NCBI RefSeq assembly: GCF_016522065.1
Contig: NZ_JAEHFV010000009.1
Span: 42,496 to 106,495, forward strand
DNA from: Flavobacterium agrisoli
GTDB taxonomy: Bacteria > Bacteroidota > Bacteroidia > Flavobacteriales > Flavobacteriaceae
Reading direction: 5' to 3'
Length of the DNA stretch: 64,000 nucleotides
The position numbers were made by a program, and so were the translations under genes. Positions 63,928 to 64,000 of the stretch are shown here, piece by piece (the first letter of the stretch is position 1; each line of letters starts with the position of its first letter). The notes beneath the pieces were generated by a model. It was not told the origin of the DNA, made no database searches, and saw only the letters and a list, made by a program, of their open reading frames with translations.

Positions 63928-64000
63928 TGACCCGACTGGGGCTCGAACCCAGGACCCCATCATTAAAAGTGATGTGCTCTACCAACTGAGCTATCGAGTC
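63928..64000 (-). tRNA. tRNA-Lys (anticodon TTT)
   Basis: Minus strand, 73 bases, complete exactly to the right edge. Acceptor GACTCGA pairs with TCGGGTC (one G-T), the anticodon stem CATCA/TGATG encloses CTTTTAA, anticodon TTT (Lys). T arm CTGGG-TTCGAGC-CCCAG. No encoded CCA. Confidence 0.95.

Noticed and set aside
1..64000. CRISPR array or prophage
   Set aside because: No regularly spaced repeats and no phage structural, integrase or lysis genes seen on either strand.

Overview
The window is an AT-rich, densely packed chromosomal segment from a member of the Flavobacteriaceae (Bacteroidota), most likely Flavobacterium or a close relative. The grounds are TonB-dependent receptors with carboxypeptidase-like N-terminal domains, PorT-like barrels, DUF493/DUF4290/DUF4199/DUF4252 proteins, type B L31, a 6S-Flavo-like RNA between zapA and rny, almost no Shine-Dalgarno sequences, and several promoters of the Bacteroidota type (TTG or TTTG, 17-20 bp, then TAnnTTTG). 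No CRISPR array, no complete insertion sequence and no prophage is seen.

Layout. 1-18.9 kb is housekeeping: the fmt start, recQ, a DUF493-DUF4290-murA-CDF transporter run, aroQ, an ABC-F protein, an alanine:sodium symporter, a GlmU-like protein, rpmE2, then glycosyltransferase, phosphohexomutase and an MsbA-like exporter. 18.9-28.8 kb holds a lipoprotein with two EF-hand-like loops, a TonB receptor with an M23 peptidase, the zapA / 6S RNA / rny block and an S41 peptidase. 28.8-39 kb is a vitamin B12 locus: a BtuG-like surface lipoprotein and BtuB-like receptor behind a cobalamin riboswitch, nucleotide-loop assembly genes cobC, cobS, a bluB-cobT fusion and cobU, and a divergent btuF-btuC-btuD importer. 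39-46.4 kb has RNA-modification genes, an ECF sigma factor with an anti-sigma/beta-barrel partner, rmuC and a thioesterase. 46.4-54.5 kb looks like a light and stress response block: TIGR01777 oxidoreductase, TetR regulator, AarF/UbiB-like kinase, photolyase, a MerR regulator carrying the B12-photoreceptor motifs, a Kir-type potassium channel and a fatty acid desaturase. 54.7-59 kb has two envelope proteins and a two-component pair whose kinase gene is cut by one in-frame amber codon. 59-63.8 kb is accessory: a lipoprotein, a frameshifted DUF1016 remnant and a 985-residue AEP-primase/SF2-helicase of the TOTE conflict type, lying against a tRNA-Leu/tRNA-Lys pair at the right edge.

How it works together. 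The B12 locus makes dimethylbenzimidazole (BluB), activates it (CobT) and joins it to imported corrinoid (CobU, CobS, CobC), while the riboswitch gates outer-membrane uptake. No corrin-ring genes are present here, so salvage is the natural reading. A likely consumer lies 12 kb away: the MerR protein has W-x9-EH and ExHxxG, the marks of CarH/LitR adenosylcobalamin light sensors, and sits 1 bp upstream of the photolyase gene. Other points worth attention are a MurA with Asp in place of the catalytic Cys (predicted fosfomycin resistance), the BluB-CobT fusion, the amber-split kinase, and the TOTE-type gene beside tRNAs.
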